A stretch of DNA of 64,000 bases, taken from Lyngbya aestuarii BL J (GTDB taxonomy: Bacteria > Cyanobacteriota > Cyanobacteriia > Cyanobacteriales > Microcoleaceae). A program made the position numbers and the translations under genes. Numbering within the stretch: the first letter of the stretch is position 1; each line of letters starts with the position of its first letter. The stretch spans positions 1-64,000 of the forward strand of contig NZ_AUZM01000007.1 of assembly GCF_000478195.2 (NCBI RefSeq). The letters run 5' to 3'. This document shows positions 1 through 8,048 of this stretch, in pieces. Under the pieces are notes generated by a model, which was given only the letters and a program-made list of their open reading frames with translations, did not search any database and had not been told where the DNA came from.

Positions 1-497
1 CTTCGATTATTGTCGGAATTTTTGCTTATACTGTAGTGGTTTTAACGATGGATAAATTCTCAACTTTAGCCGGAGGATTTGCCCTAGCAATTTTGATGCT
101 TCCCATCATTGTCAGAACCACAGATGAAGCATTACAACTCGTCCCTCAAGAGGTTCGTTGGGCTTCGGTTGGTGTCGGAGCATCGAGTTTTCATACTGTT
201 TTACAGATCGTTATTCCGGCAGCTATTCCAGCTATTTTAACCGGAATTACTCTCGGTGTTGCTCGGGCGGCAGGGGAAACAGCACCTTTGTTATTCACCG
301 TGATTTTTGCTCAAAGTTGGCCGGATAGAATTATCGATGAAACTGTTCCTTCAATGTCAGTTTTGATCTATAACTTTGCAACGGCTCCCTATGAAAATCA
401 ACAAGAAATTGCTTGGGCGGCTTCATTAATTTTGATTTTGTTAGTTCTGTTTGCGAGCATTTTGGCTCGATATTTTGGTCAGAAAGGAACTTATTAG
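1..497 (+). CDS. pstA: Phosphate ABC transporter permease PstA, C-terminal part
   Basis: PstA is one of the two inner-membrane permeases of the high-affinity phosphate importer PstSCAB. The gene begins upstream of the window; reading from base 3 gives 164 residues to the stop. The EAA-type cytoplasmic loop that contacts the ATPase is visible (around GASSFHTVLQIVIPAA), followed by the PstA hallmark ARAAGETAPLLF and a final membrane helix. The pstB gene starts 40 bases downstream on the same strand, which supports the assignment. The ATG at 36 is internal and is not the true start. Confidence 0.95.
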   Translation, partial: SIIVGIFAYTVVVLTMDKFSTLAGGFALAILMLPIIVRTTDEALQLVPQEVRWASVGVGASSFHTVLQIVIPAAIPAILTGITLGVARAAGETAPLLFTVIFAQSWPDRIIDETVPSMSVLIYNFATAPYENQQEIAWAASLILILLVLFASILARYFGQKGTY

Positions 498-537
498 GTT
501 TTTAACTCATTCTTCACTTCAAACTCGGAGGTAAATT

Positions 538-1539
538 ATGGATAATCGTCATTTTGAGATTCAAGACAATACTGAGAAAAATAGAAACAGACCGGAAAAA
601 AATTCAATTGAAGTTCGAGACAATATGCAAACAATGAGACAGAATAATCACTCCTCAGAAAATCGTGACTCTCATGCGAGTCAAGACGACAATCATTCAC
701 AGAGAAACAGAGAACGTCACAACTCTAAAAACAATCGCTCCAATCAAAGCATAAAGACATTCAACAATAGTGTTTTTACAACTGAACAGTTAAGCGTCTA
801 TTACGGTGATACCTTAGCCTTAAGTAAGGTCAATATGGAAATTCCCCCTAAACAAGTCACTGCGTTAATTGGGCCGTCGGGTTGTGGGAAAAGTACCTTA
901 ATTCGTTGTTTTAATCGTCTCAATGATTTGATTGAGAGTTTTCATACTGAGGGTAAAGTTTTTTTCCATGATAAAAATCTTTATTCTAAGAAAGTTGATG
1001 CGGTTAAAGTGCGTCGAAAAATTGGTATGGTTTTCCAAAAACCAAATCCTTTTCCCAAGTCAATTTATGATAATATTGCCTATGGAGCCAGGATTAATAA
1101 TTATTCGGGAGATATGGATGAGTTAGTTGAAAACTCCCTGAAAAAAGCAGCGCTATGGACTGAGGTGAAAGATAAACTGAAAGAAAACGGTTTATCCCTC
1201 TCTGGAGGTCAAAAACAACGTCTATGTATTGCTCGGGCGGTGGCGTTGAAGCCGGAAGTTATTTTAATGGATGAACCCTGCTCCTCTCTTGACCCGGTTT
1301 CGACTCAAAAGGTTGAAGATTTAATTCATGATCTCAAAGAAAGTTACACAGTTGTTATTGTTACTCACAATATGCAACAGGCGACCAGGGTTGCAGATTT
1401 AACTGCTTTCTTTAACGCTGAAGAAGGAGAGTCAGGAAATCGATTTGGGTATCTGGTTGAGTATGATGAAACTGATAAAATCTTTCAAGATCCCCAAGAG
1501 GAAGCGACCCAAAAATATGTGAGTGGTGACTTCGGATAA
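538..1539 (+). CDS. pstB: Phosphate ABC transporter ATP-binding protein PstB with N-terminal extension
   Basis: This is the ATPase subunit that powers phosphate import. Walker A is GPSGCGKST (residues 112-120), the signature is LSGGQ (221-225), Walker B is VILMDEP (241-247) and the H-loop His is about 277. The protein is 333 residues, against roughly 250-270 for typical PstB. The extra length is a hydrophilic N-terminal stretch of about 75 residues rich in Asn, Arg, Ser, His and Asp, with no recognisable domain. The start is supported by a strong GGAGG site before the ATG at 538; Met30 and Met33 are alternatives but would not remove most of the extension. It is the last gene of the pst operon and is followed by a hairpin terminator. 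Confidence 0.95.
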   Translation: MDNRHFEIQDNTEKNRNRPEKNSIEVRDNMQTMRQNNHSSENRDSHASQDDNHSQRNRERHNSKNNRSNQSIKTFNNSVFTTEQLSVYYGDTLALSKVNMEIPPKQVTALIGPSGCGKSTLIRCFNRLNDLIESFHTEGKVFFHDKNLYSKKVDAVKVRRKIGMVFQKPNPFPKSIYDNIAYGARINNYSGDMDELVENSLKKAALWTEVKDKLKENGLSLSGGQKQRLCIARAVALKPEVILMDEPCSSLDPVSTQKVEDLIHDLKESYTVVIVTHNMQQATRVADLTAFFNAEEGESGNRFGYLVEYDETDKIFQDPQEEATQKYVSGDFG

Positions 1540-1585
1540 ATCCCATTTTCAAGAATCTATTTTTGAGAAACAAAACTTTTATTGG

Positions 1586-1620
1586 GTAGGGGTGTAAGGC
1601 TTGCGCTCCTACATTTTATT
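1586..1620 (+). terminator. Rho-independent-like terminator after pstB
   Basis: A nine-pair stem (1586-1594 with 1604-1612, two G-U pairs) is followed by a T-rich tract. It lies 47 bases after the pstB stop and would end the pst operon. Confidence 0.55.
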
Positions 1621-1732
1621 TTAAAAGTTTATTGATTTATTTATCTCATTAGCAAGAGGTCAATTAAGCAAAATAATCGTTAATCTAGAAACAAATCTGA
1701 TGATATTTGTCTAAACAAAGGAGAACTTAACC

Positions 1733-1951
1733 ATGATTATGAATAATCAACAACCATCAGATCGAGATAGAGCAATTGATTCTGATGTTGATCCGGGTGT
1801 TGACCCTGCTGTTGAACTCGAACAACAGTTTAAATCAGAAAATCCGAAAGAGTCACAACCTAAGTCAGAAGAACGAACAACTGATCTCGGAAACCGTCAA
1901 ATATTAATTGCTCACGAACAAGGTGGAGCTGTTGATGCTGATTTTTCCTAG
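1733..1951 (+). CDS. Small acidic hypothetical protein
   Basis: A 72-residue, very hydrophilic protein, rich in Asp, Glu, Gln and Ser, with no membrane segment or known motif. A good AGGAG site precedes the ATG at 1733; a second in-frame ATG at 1739 is also possible. It stands alone downstream of the pst operon and faces the CsbD-family gene across a shared hairpin. I do not recognise a family. Composition and context suggest a disordered stress-associated protein, but that is inference. Confidence 0.6.
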   Translation: MIMNNQQPSDRDRAIDSDVDPGVDPAVELEQQFKSENPKESQPKSEERTTDLGNRQILIAHEQGGAVDADFS

Positions 1952-1987
1952 TTTTGTTTAGTTAATTAAATAAAATAAATAGATCAT

Positions 1988-2015
1988 AAAAAAATGAGGT
2001 TCTTATGAACCTCAT
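1988..2015 (-). terminator. Hairpin terminator between convergent genes
   Basis: A perfect nine-pair stem with a TTAT loop (1994-2002 with 2007-2015). On the minus strand it is followed by a run of T (the A run at 1988-1994), so it should terminate the CsbD-family gene. It may also serve the plus-strand gene ending at 1951. Confidence 0.75.
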
Positions 2016-2049
2016 TCTAAACACTAAACCTCAATAAATTTAGATTGTA

Positions 2050-2232
2050 TTAATCAATTGCTTTCTTCGCTTTATCTTTAGCATTTTCAACAGCGTGTTG
2101 AGCTTGGGCTTCACCTTGCTTCATTTTACCTTGGGCTTTATCTTCAGGATCACCTGTGACTTTACCCATAGCTTCTTGAGCTTTACCTTCGACGTTTTTA
2201 GCTGTTGCTTTTGCTTTATCTTCAGTAGCCAT
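2050..2232 (-). CDS. CsbD family stress protein
   Basis: A 60-residue, Lys/Ala/Glu-rich helical protein starting MATEDKAKATAKNVEG and containing the CsbD-type pattern GKVTGDPEDKAQGK. CsbD proteins are small cytoplasmic proteins induced by general stress; their biochemical role is unknown. The start was set at 2232 because an AGGAG site lies just upstream; a longer reading from 2271 places that site inside the coding region. A terminator hairpin follows the stop. It is part of a group of stress-type genes spanning about 1.7-12.8 kb. Confidence 0.88.
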   Translation of the reverse strand: MATEDKAKATAKNVEGKAQEAMGKVTGDPEDKAQGKMKQGEAQAQHAVENAKDKAKKAID

Positions 2233-2432
2233 AATTAAATATCTCCTAGTTTTTTCAAGACTTTTGAACAAATTTTTGTTCTCTATATTTATAAGATATC
2301 AAAAAATTAAGATTAAGCTATCCATCCGTAGATATAGATTGAGCAAATCATTATTTTGAAGTTTAATGCCCTTGAGATTGAATGAATATCTCTAAACCGA
2401 CAACCATTTTCTCTATATATAGCGCTTCGCGC

Positions 2433-2462
2433 AGGGAACAGGGAACAGGGAACGGGGAACAG
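2433..2462. repeat. Short tandem repeat, unit GGGAACA
   Basis: Four near-identical heptamers (GGGAACA, with one GGGAACG). A related set appears at about 36778-36808. Such heptamer repeats are common in filamentous cyanobacterial intergenic DNA. Confidence 0.8.
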
Positions 2463-2571
2463 AAGAGAGAAATGCTTATAGTACAAGGCTTTGAGCAATT
2501 TATTACAATGGCGATCTGTCAATAGACCAGCGCGACTTGCTATATTTGCTAACTTAAACTTAAGTTTAATA

Positions 2572-2630
2572 TCAAAAAATCTCCCGCTATTTTAGGTTGC
2601 TAAACTTAGCCAACCTTTCTTTAACGGGAG
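2572..2630 (-). terminator. Large two-stem terminator of the gene at 2675
   Basis: An outer stem CTCCCG/CGGGAG (2581-2586 with 2625-2630) encloses an inner stem of about ten pairs (2594-2603 with 2606-2616, one bulge). On the minus strand it is followed by a T run (A run at 2574-2579). Confidence 0.65.
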
Positions 2631-2674
2631 GGATAAAAAGCTCAGATTGATTAGGATAAAATCTATCGTCTAAA

Positions 2675-2995
2675 TTAGATTACACCTGGGCCTTTTTTTC
2701 CATGCTTCTGAACTTCTTTTAATTCTTCAACCCGTTCTTCTTTTTGCTCTTCTTCTTGCTCTCGCAAGTCACCGGGTTCGTTAATATACATTTCAGGTTC
2801 AATTGCATAATTATTTGCTAACCCTTCTTGGTCAACCGTCTGGCCTTTAGTGGTGTTAGGCTGTCCTTCTTGCTCTTTGGCAAGCTTCTTATAATTAACA
2901 CCCTCTCTGTCTTGACGAGCGCCTACTTCAGCAGGTTGAATCCCACGATCATAATGACCTGCATCGCCACCAGTTTTCTTATGAGTATCAGCCAT
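2675..2995 (-). CDS. Hydrophilic hypothetical protein
   Basis: A 106-residue charged protein with Gly, Gln and Glu-rich low-complexity sequence and a C-terminal coiled-coil-like run of Glu, Gln and Lys. There is no membrane segment and no catalytic motif. A strong AAGGAGG site precedes the ATG. Its glycine- and charge-rich composition resembles hydrophilins and desiccation-associated small proteins, and it sits among stress-type genes; function is inferred only from this. I do not recognise a named family. Confidence 0.7.
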   Translation of the reverse strand: MADTHKKTGGDAGHYDRGIQPAEVGARQDREGVNYKKLAKEQEGQPNTTKGQTVDQEGLANNYAIEPEMYINEPGDLREQEEEQKEERVEELKEVQKHGKKGPGVI

Positions 2996-3120
2996 AAAAT
3001 CCTCCTTAATTAAAGAAATAAACTACAAATGAAAGCTAAATCATTAAAATGAGTTAATGAGTCATAGTATAATTTAGCTTGTTTTAAAATGCCTAAAATA
3101 CTATGAATTTTAGTAATGAG

Positions 3121-3327
3121 TTAACCCAAGCCCGGATCATTCGACTTATCGACATTGGGAACAAAATCAGGACGCTCTTTATCTTCCCAACCCGCAGGAC
3201 GCTTAGAGTTGTACCAAGCAATCGAACCAATAGAAACAGCTGCGATGAAGCCTACAGCTCCAACAGCGACAGCTGAAACTGGAAAATGAGGTGCAGCGTC
3301 TACACCAACTTCTAGAAGTAAATTCAT
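3121..3327 (-). CDS. Psb35-like single-helix photosystem II accessory protein
   Basis: A 68-residue protein starting MNLLLEVGVD with one membrane helix (about residues 20-40) followed by IGSIAWYNSKRPAGWE and ERPDFVP. This pattern resembles my recollection of the small cyanobacterial protein Ssl2148/Psb35, which associates with CP47 and high-light-inducible proteins in photosystem II assembly. The start at 3327 is chosen over the longer reading to 3393 because GAGG lies upstream and the extra 22 residues look non-protein. Family membership comes from memory of the motif, so the name is tentative; a small thylakoid membrane protein is well supported. Confidence 0.6.
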   Translation of the reverse strand: MNLLLEVGVDAAPHFPVSAVAVGAVGFIAAVSIGSIAWYNSKRPAGWEDKERPDFVPNVDKSNDPGLG

Positions 3328-3566
3328 ATTTTTTATTTCCTCATAGTTTGTAACTACGCTAGGTTTAAATATAGGATAAATAACGAAGTTCAATCATCCC
3401 TCTTAGTGATGAGTTTATCAATAAGACACTATTTCTATGGGTAGAGAACCCCTAAGTTCTACTCTTTCTATTGATTTTAAATCAGTTCCATCTATTGATA
3501 GAAGACGGGACACTTTTCTACAGGATAGTATATGAATATCAACTTTAATAGAGCGAGGAAAAAATT

Positions 3567-3839
3567 ATGGGTATTTTAGCTTGGTTAGCTTTAGGTTTAA
3601 TTGCAGGTGCGTTGGCAAAACTCATCTATCCAGGTCATCAAGGTGGTGGTATTTTTGCCACAATGGGATTAGGAATTTTAGGTGCAGTTGTTGGTGGTTT
3701 CTTGGGTCAGCTTTTACTGGGAAGTAGCGGTGCCGCAGCCGCCTCAGCCGGAGCTTTTAGTATTCCTAGTATTATTTTTGCTGTCTTAGGTGCGATGCTT
3801 CTGATCTTCATCTGGGGATTAGTCGTAAGACACGCATAA
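3567..3839 (+). CDS. GlsB/YeaQ/YmgE family stress membrane protein
   Basis: A 90-residue glycine-rich membrane protein with three hydrophobic segments. The family pattern is clear: GLIAGALAKLIYPG, then GLGILGAVVGGFLG. These proteins (also called transglycosylase-associated) are small inner-membrane proteins induced by envelope, acid or stationary stress; the mechanism is unknown. A GAGG site precedes the ATG and a strong terminator follows. It is divergent from the Psb35-like gene. Confidence 0.9.
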   Translation: MGILAWLALGLIAGALAKLIYPGHQGGGIFATMGLGILGAVVGGFLGQLLLGSSGAAAASAGAFSIPSIIFAVLGAMLLIFIWGLVVRHA

Positions 3840-3924
3840 ACTTTACTAAATTAGAGAATTTAAACTAACCATTTGACATGAGTAGCTACTAAAAGATAGG
3901 TAAGACAGTAGAATGAGAATTAAG

Positions 3925-3950
3925 CAGAGCTGTAATCAGCTCTGTTTTTT
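3925..3950 (+). terminator. Rho-independent terminator after the GlsB-type gene
   Basis: A perfect seven-pair stem CAGAGCT/AGCTCTG with a six-base loop, followed directly by six T. Confidence 0.9.
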
Positions 3951-4002
3951 AGGGTTGAATTGAAAATTGAAATTCATTCAGTTCTCTAGATATTCCTATT
4001 TT

Positions 4003-5316
4003 TTAAACTTTAAATCCCTTGCCTTTCTTTTTCTTTTTACTACTTTTAGCTTTTGACTGTACCTGAGCGACAGCTTCTTCAAACAACTGATGGAGATGTT
4101 GAGGAACACTGGCAATTTCTGGAAGTTTGGGTTTGAGAGGTTTATGATATTGTTTTAGAGTTTGATCTAAATCTTTTTCAAGGTTAAAATCGGGACGTTC
4201 TAATACCGCTTTTAAAAGTTTTTCAAGGGGCTGCGGATATTCTGCTTTCAGTTGTTGCCAAATAAAAGCATTAATCTCTTGATCTTCTAGATACTTGATC
4301 ACCAGTTTGTCCGCATTAGGTTCGGCAACCGGATCTTCAGCTTCCAGTATTCTTACAAATTTAGAATAGGTTGGAACAAACATTTGACCCCAACGGGGAT
4401 GAGAAAAAGCCATCACTTCTTCGGCTCGTTTGATCTCGTCCGGAAGTTCAACTTTTGGGGAAAACATAGGAGAAGAATCATTTGATAGCGCTGTTTCAAC
4501 TGATTTTTCATCCGCACCAGTTTCAGTCGCTGAGGCTTTGACTTCACTTTCATCCACCCCGGCTTCTTGAATCATCTCTTTAATCGATTTTGAAGGATCA
4601 ATCCCCGCCGCTTCTAATTGTTTTTTAGTTAATCTTTCTTGCAATTCAGCAATTTTTTTGTTAAGCTGATATCCAGGGAGTAAGATGCGATCGCTCCCCA
4701 AAAAGTTAACAAATTCTTGATGGTATTGAATCACAGAATCCCAAGCCTTTTCTAACAGTTCAGGTGCATCTCCATAGAGTTGATTGGGATAATTGTTCTT
4801 GAATTCCCCCACGACAACTGCTAGCTTGGGTTTTCCGAGATTTCCTTTCGGGATACAGGCTCCCGAAAACATCCAATTTCCATCATTTAAGGGAGCAAGA
4901 CGAGTCAGTAAAATATCGCCCAGTTTCCATTTTTCGATCTCTGAGCGAGAAATTTCAGGACTCGGAAATACTGTATAATATTTAGCAGTCAACCAGTTCA
5001 TTAACTTGAAACTTTTCGGCTGAATCTCTATAATTTCAAATAGACCCGTGAAGGTGTGTTGCCAATTTTTAATCAGATCGCGATCGCTGGCCGTTAACTC
5101 AGACTCCTGGGCGAGAAATAAATCAATCGGAGTCTGTTCTCCGACTTCCCCTCCATTCAAAAACATATCAACAACCAAGTTTTGCAGACGAATATCTTGA
5201 CGATCTCGACTTCCATGAGTAGCGACATACTGTTCAAAGGCTACAGCTAAGTCTCCCTCTGCATCATAGACAAAATCAACTAACGCCTGCTTTAACTGGG
5301 CTGCTTGCTCTAACAT
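4003..5316 (-). CDS. Hypothetical protein, 437 residues
   Basis: A soluble protein without signal peptide or membrane segment. Residues 1-230 look globular (start MLEQAAQLKQALVDFVYDAE). About 240-290 is an acidic, Ser/Thr/Glu linker, 290-420 is again globular and helical, and the end is a basic tail with a run of Lys. I do not recognise a domain. It is a single transcription unit by spacing. The lysine tail could bind nucleic acid or membranes, but nothing in the sequence proves this. Confidence 0.75.
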   Translation of the reverse strand: MLEQAAQLKQALVDFVYDAEGDLAVAFEQYVATHGSRDRQDIRLQNLVVDMFLNGGEVGEQTPIDLFLAQESELTASDRDLIKNWQHTFTGLFEIIEIQPKSFKLMNWLTAKYYTVFPSPEISRSEIEKWKLGDILLTRLAPLNDGNWMFSGACIPKGNLGKPKLAVVVGEFKNNYPNQLYGDAPELLEKAWDSVIQYHQEFVNFLGSDRILLPGYQLNKKIAELQERLTKKQLEAAGIDPSKSIKEMIQEAGVDESEVKASATETGADEKSVETALSNDSSPMFSPKVELPDEIKRAEEVMAFSHPRWGQMFVPTYSKFVRILEAEDPVAEPNADKLVIKYLEDQEINAFIWQQLKAEYPQPLEKLLKAVLERPDFNLEKDLDQTLKQYHKPLKPKLPEIASVPQHLHQLFEEAVAQVQSKAKSSKKKKKGKGFKV

Positions 5317-5479
5317 CGTGTTTATAAGGCTTTTTTCTGCTCAAACTATAAGGATAACAGTTCAAGTCAATTATGGCTTCTCCTGAACGATAGAACTTTT
5401 AACTATTCCTTTGGGTAGAGTCTATTATTTTTTCCACTGAGATCGACTTCTAATCCAGGACTCAGCTTCAATTAAGGCT

Positions 5480-5674
5480 TTATTCTCCCTGGCTTAACAA
5501 CCCGCCGATAATCCCAATTCCGAGCGTCAGAAGAACCAACGCCCAAATAATAAACTCAGGAATAGCAGATAAAATTCCTAACCCTCTCAACACCACAATA
5601 GTGGCGATAATAATCAGGGCAATTCCGACCGTAAATAGGACAATTTTTGTACCTGTTTTTGGAGAACGACTCAT
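5480..5674 (-). CDS. Small two-helix membrane protein
   Basis: A 64-residue protein with a short basic N-terminus (MSRSPKTGTK) and two hydrophobic helices (about 11-32 and 38-58). No family is recognised. It lies 90 bases downstream of the CaCA-type exchanger gene on the same strand, so it may be the last gene of that operon. No clear ribosome site is seen before the ATG. Confidence 0.6.
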   Translation of the reverse strand: MSRSPKTGTKIVLFTVGIALIIIATIVVLRGLGILSAIPEFIIWALVLLTLGIGIIGGLLSQGE

Positions 5675-5764
5675 GGGAGATGTTTAAGTAAAATTTAGTA
5701 ATCAGTGTTCCACAGACTTCGTTTATGATTATACAAGCTGTTGACTCCCCGAACCGCATCTAAA

Positions 5765-6796
5765 TCAACTCCAAGTGAATAGAACGGTAAAGCCACCAAG
5801 ATAAAGCACCAGAATTGAGAAAGTTTCAAAGCCAATATTTCCAATTCCAGACTTTTCGCGTCTAAGGAGTCCGAGCAGTAAAATTGCGGTCATTAATATC
5901 GTTAATGCAATCACAAAAACTTCCGACTGAGTAATGGCATTATAAATCGAACCGGGCCGATAAGCAAAATCCGAAAAAGATAATAACAAAACATCAAACG
6001 TGTTCCCGCCAATAATCGCACTAACTGCTAAAGTTAAAGCGCCTCGTTTCACCGCAGCAATAGAGGTCACTAATTCAGGTAAAGAAGTAGAAAGAGCAAT
6101 AAACACCCCGCCGACGACTGTCTCTGAAAGTCCCGTTTGTTGAGACAGAGTTACCCCCGTTTTTGCCAATACATAACCCGCTCCAGCAATCACAATCGCT
6201 AACCATCCCAACATCAGCCACATCTTCGGAAGATTGTCAAGAGAATCCTGATCTTCTGAGTGTTCAGCCTCATCAATTAACGTTTCAGTGGTGAGGTGAG
6301 GTTTCCACATCGGAGCATCCCGCACTTGAGAGGTGAGACGCAAACCAAACAGATAACCCCCAATAATCACAAGTGAGGCAGGATGAATCCCCAATATTTC
6401 AACCTTTGGGGCAGCTATTGCTAATAAAGGAACAGCCAATAAAGCATTTAATAAAGCACCCTGAACGAGAGTCGGCAAAGAGGCAGCAGCGTGTTCTAAA
6501 TTGGCTTTGCGATAGACAAAATCAGCGATCGCTAAAAAAGCAGTTTGAGCAGCAATTCCCCCTAAAGCATTGCTGACTGCAATTTGAGGATGGGCATCTG
6601 CGGCGGCGGTAATTGAAGTGATAATTCCGGCTAAAGAAGTAATTCCCCCCAACAATAACGCCCCGACAATGGCTTCACCTAAACCCGTTGCATCGGCAAG
6701 TTGATCGGCAATTTTCGAGAGTTTAGTTCCCCCAAGTCCAATAACCAGAGCAGCAAATAGAAACAGCAAAAAATTAATGACTAATGACTCGTTCAT
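5765..6796 (-). CDS. CaCA-type sodium/calcium exchanger-like protein with degenerate first repeat
   Basis: A 343-residue membrane protein of about ten helices, built as two inverted halves as in the YrbG/CaCA exchanger family. The second alpha repeat is canonical: residues 222-264 include SLPELVTS (238-245, with Glu241) and the IIGGNTFD end. The first repeat (about 40-80) keeps the framework but reads SLAGIITS (54-61), so the PE pair is replaced by AG and the ion-coordinating Glu is missing. An acidic loop at about 170-190 separates the halves. It lies 33 bases downstream of the channel-like gene, probably in one operon. Confidence 0.85.
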   Translation of the reverse strand: MNESLVINFLLFLFAALVIGLGGTKLSKIADQLADATGLGEAIVGALLLGGITSLAGIITSITAAADAHPQIAVSNALGGIAAQTAFLAIADFVYRKANLEHAAASLPTLVQGALLNALLAVPLLAIAAPKVEILGIHPASLVIIGGYLFGLRLTSQVRDAPMWKPHLTTETLIDEAEHSEDQDSLDNLPKMWLMLGWLAIVIAGAGYVLAKTGVTLSQQTGLSETVVGGVFIALSTSLPELVTSIAAVKRGALTLAVSAIIGGNTFDVLLLSFSDFAYRPGSIYNAITQSEVFVIALTILMTAILLLGLLRREKSGIGNIGFETFSILVLYLGGFTVLFTWS

Positions 6797-6829
6797 TGTT
6801 GATTGTCTTGAGTGTTAAAATTCTAAATT

Positions 6830-7921
6830 CTAAACTTTGGGAAACTGATCCACAGCCATGTAAACAACATCATCCAATGCACTATGATCATCTAAATTAC
6901 TCGCCCGACTTGTGGTTCTTGTCGAGGCAATTGCATCCCACGTCCAGCCATCATTGCGGATTAACTCTAACAAAATACGTCGTCGGTGTTCGAGGTGTTG
7001 AGTCGCCTGTTGAAATTGGGAGTCGTTCACAGTCGGAATTCCCTCTAGGCGAACTAACTCCAAAACAGGTAAAGGAGGATTTTCATCGGTGGGGTTCAAA
7101 TAGGCAGACTTCAGCGTGGCTAAAAACGCAGCACTCGCCCGACGAACTGATCGCAGTGCTGCGGGATCGGGTTGATGCGGTCGGGGAATGCCATATTGGA
7201 GTAAAGTTAAGGCATCATCGAGAGCAACTAAACTCAGCGTCATGGCGCGATAACGCTCAATACTGTGGAAATAGTGCAGAATCGGATAATTCAAATGATT
7301 TTCGCCGAGTTGAGTCAGCATCGCACTCAAAGCGATCAGATGTTGATCAAATTGTCCGAAGTTTTCACCATTCCAAGCCCGGATGAGAATTTCATCTGCG
7401 GTTCCCCCCAGTGAAGCAATATAAGTCGCATAAGAACGTTTTTGGCTAGCGGCCGAGACGATGGGAAGTAGATAAGCAAAAGTGAGTGTTACCAGAAAAA
7501 AGCCGTTAATTGAAGCGATCGCCGTCGCAATTTGCCAGGGTTCTCCTTGGGGTTGATAGCTTCCCTGTCCCAAAGTTGAGAGGGTATAACCGACAAAATA
7601 CACTCTCTCCCAAAAACTAGCCGGGACTAAATTGGGGGATGTGATTACCGCGCCTTCACCCGAGACAAATAACAGAGTCCACCCTAACCAAGTTAAGGCA
7701 AACCACAACAATGTCATTAAAACCAATAGTGACATCCCGATCAACGCCAAAAACCGATGATTGGGAAAATGACGATGAATTTTTAATGCAATCATCCAGA
7801 TTCTTGCTGAAAGTCGGCTTGTTATCGGGCCACCCCCACCCACCGTTAAAGTGGTGATTAAAACATCAAGCGTAACACCGATCAAAATAATTACACCTAA
7901 GACAGTCAGCCCAATTGACAT
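6830..7921 (-). CDS. Potassium-channel-like two-helix pore protein with a GQG filter
   Basis: A 363-residue protein with membrane helices at about 5-28, 58-88 and 133-157, and a pore-loop-like segment between the last two. The segment TLSTLGQGSYQP (113-124) aligns position by position with the K+ channel signature TLTTVGYGDxYP, but the central GYGD is GQGS. The roughly 200-residue C-terminal region is soluble and helical. Homologues are usually annotated as Ion_trans_2 channels; conduction and selectivity are uncertain because of the filter change. It is upstream of, and probably co-transcribed with, the CaCA-like gene. Confidence 0.75.
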   Translation of the reverse strand: MSIGLTVLGVIILIGVTLDVLITTLTVGGGGPITSRLSARIWMIALKIHRHFPNHRFLALIGMSLLVLMTLLWFALTWLGWTLLFVSGEGAVITSPNLVPASFWERVYFVGYTLSTLGQGSYQPQGEPWQIATAIASINGFFLVTLTFAYLLPIVSAASQKRSYATYIASLGGTADEILIRAWNGENFGQFDQHLIALSAMLTQLGENHLNYPILHYFHSIERYRAMTLSLVALDDALTLLQYGIPRPHQPDPAALRSVRRASAAFLATLKSAYLNPTDENPPLPVLELVRLEGIPTVNDSQFQQATQHLEHRRRILLELIRNDGWTWDAIASTRTTSRASNLDDHSALDDVVYMAVDQFPKV

Positions 7922-7961
7922 GAATATTAACCCCTCTTTTCCACACCGTTATTTAATGTTA

Positions 7962-7987
7962 TAGAGACGTGCCTGAACACATCTCTA
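7962..7987. repeat. Dispersed-type inverted repeat TAGAGACGTG
   Basis: The arms TAGAGACGTG (7962-7971) and CACATCTCTA (7978-7987) form a ten-pair stem with one mismatch, between two minus-strand genes. From memory it resembles small intergenic palindromes of cyanobacteria; it could also end the upstream BON gene transcript. Confidence 0.55.
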
Positions 7988-8048
7988 CCTTTAAAATGGG
8001 TCTAACTAAATAAACTCTAAACTCAGCTTAATCAACTCTCGATTAGGA

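Larger units (their letters stand above)
2233..2674. other. Intergenic region with GGGAACA short tandem repeat
   Basis: About 440 bases between two minus-strand genes. It holds a short heptamer-type repeat (about 2433-2462), a 12-base palindrome AAACTTAAGTTT near 2559 and the terminator of the gene at 2675. The only open frame (2313-2522, minus) has no ribosome site or protein-like composition, so I do not call it. Confidence 0.6.

Noticed and set aside
2313-2522. 69-codon minus-strand open frame
   Set aside because: It reads through the GGGAACA repeat and has no protein-like composition.
6784-7386. 200-codon plus-strand frame opposite the channel-like gene
   Set aside because: The minus-strand frame has clear membrane helices and a pore-like motif; this one has no family.
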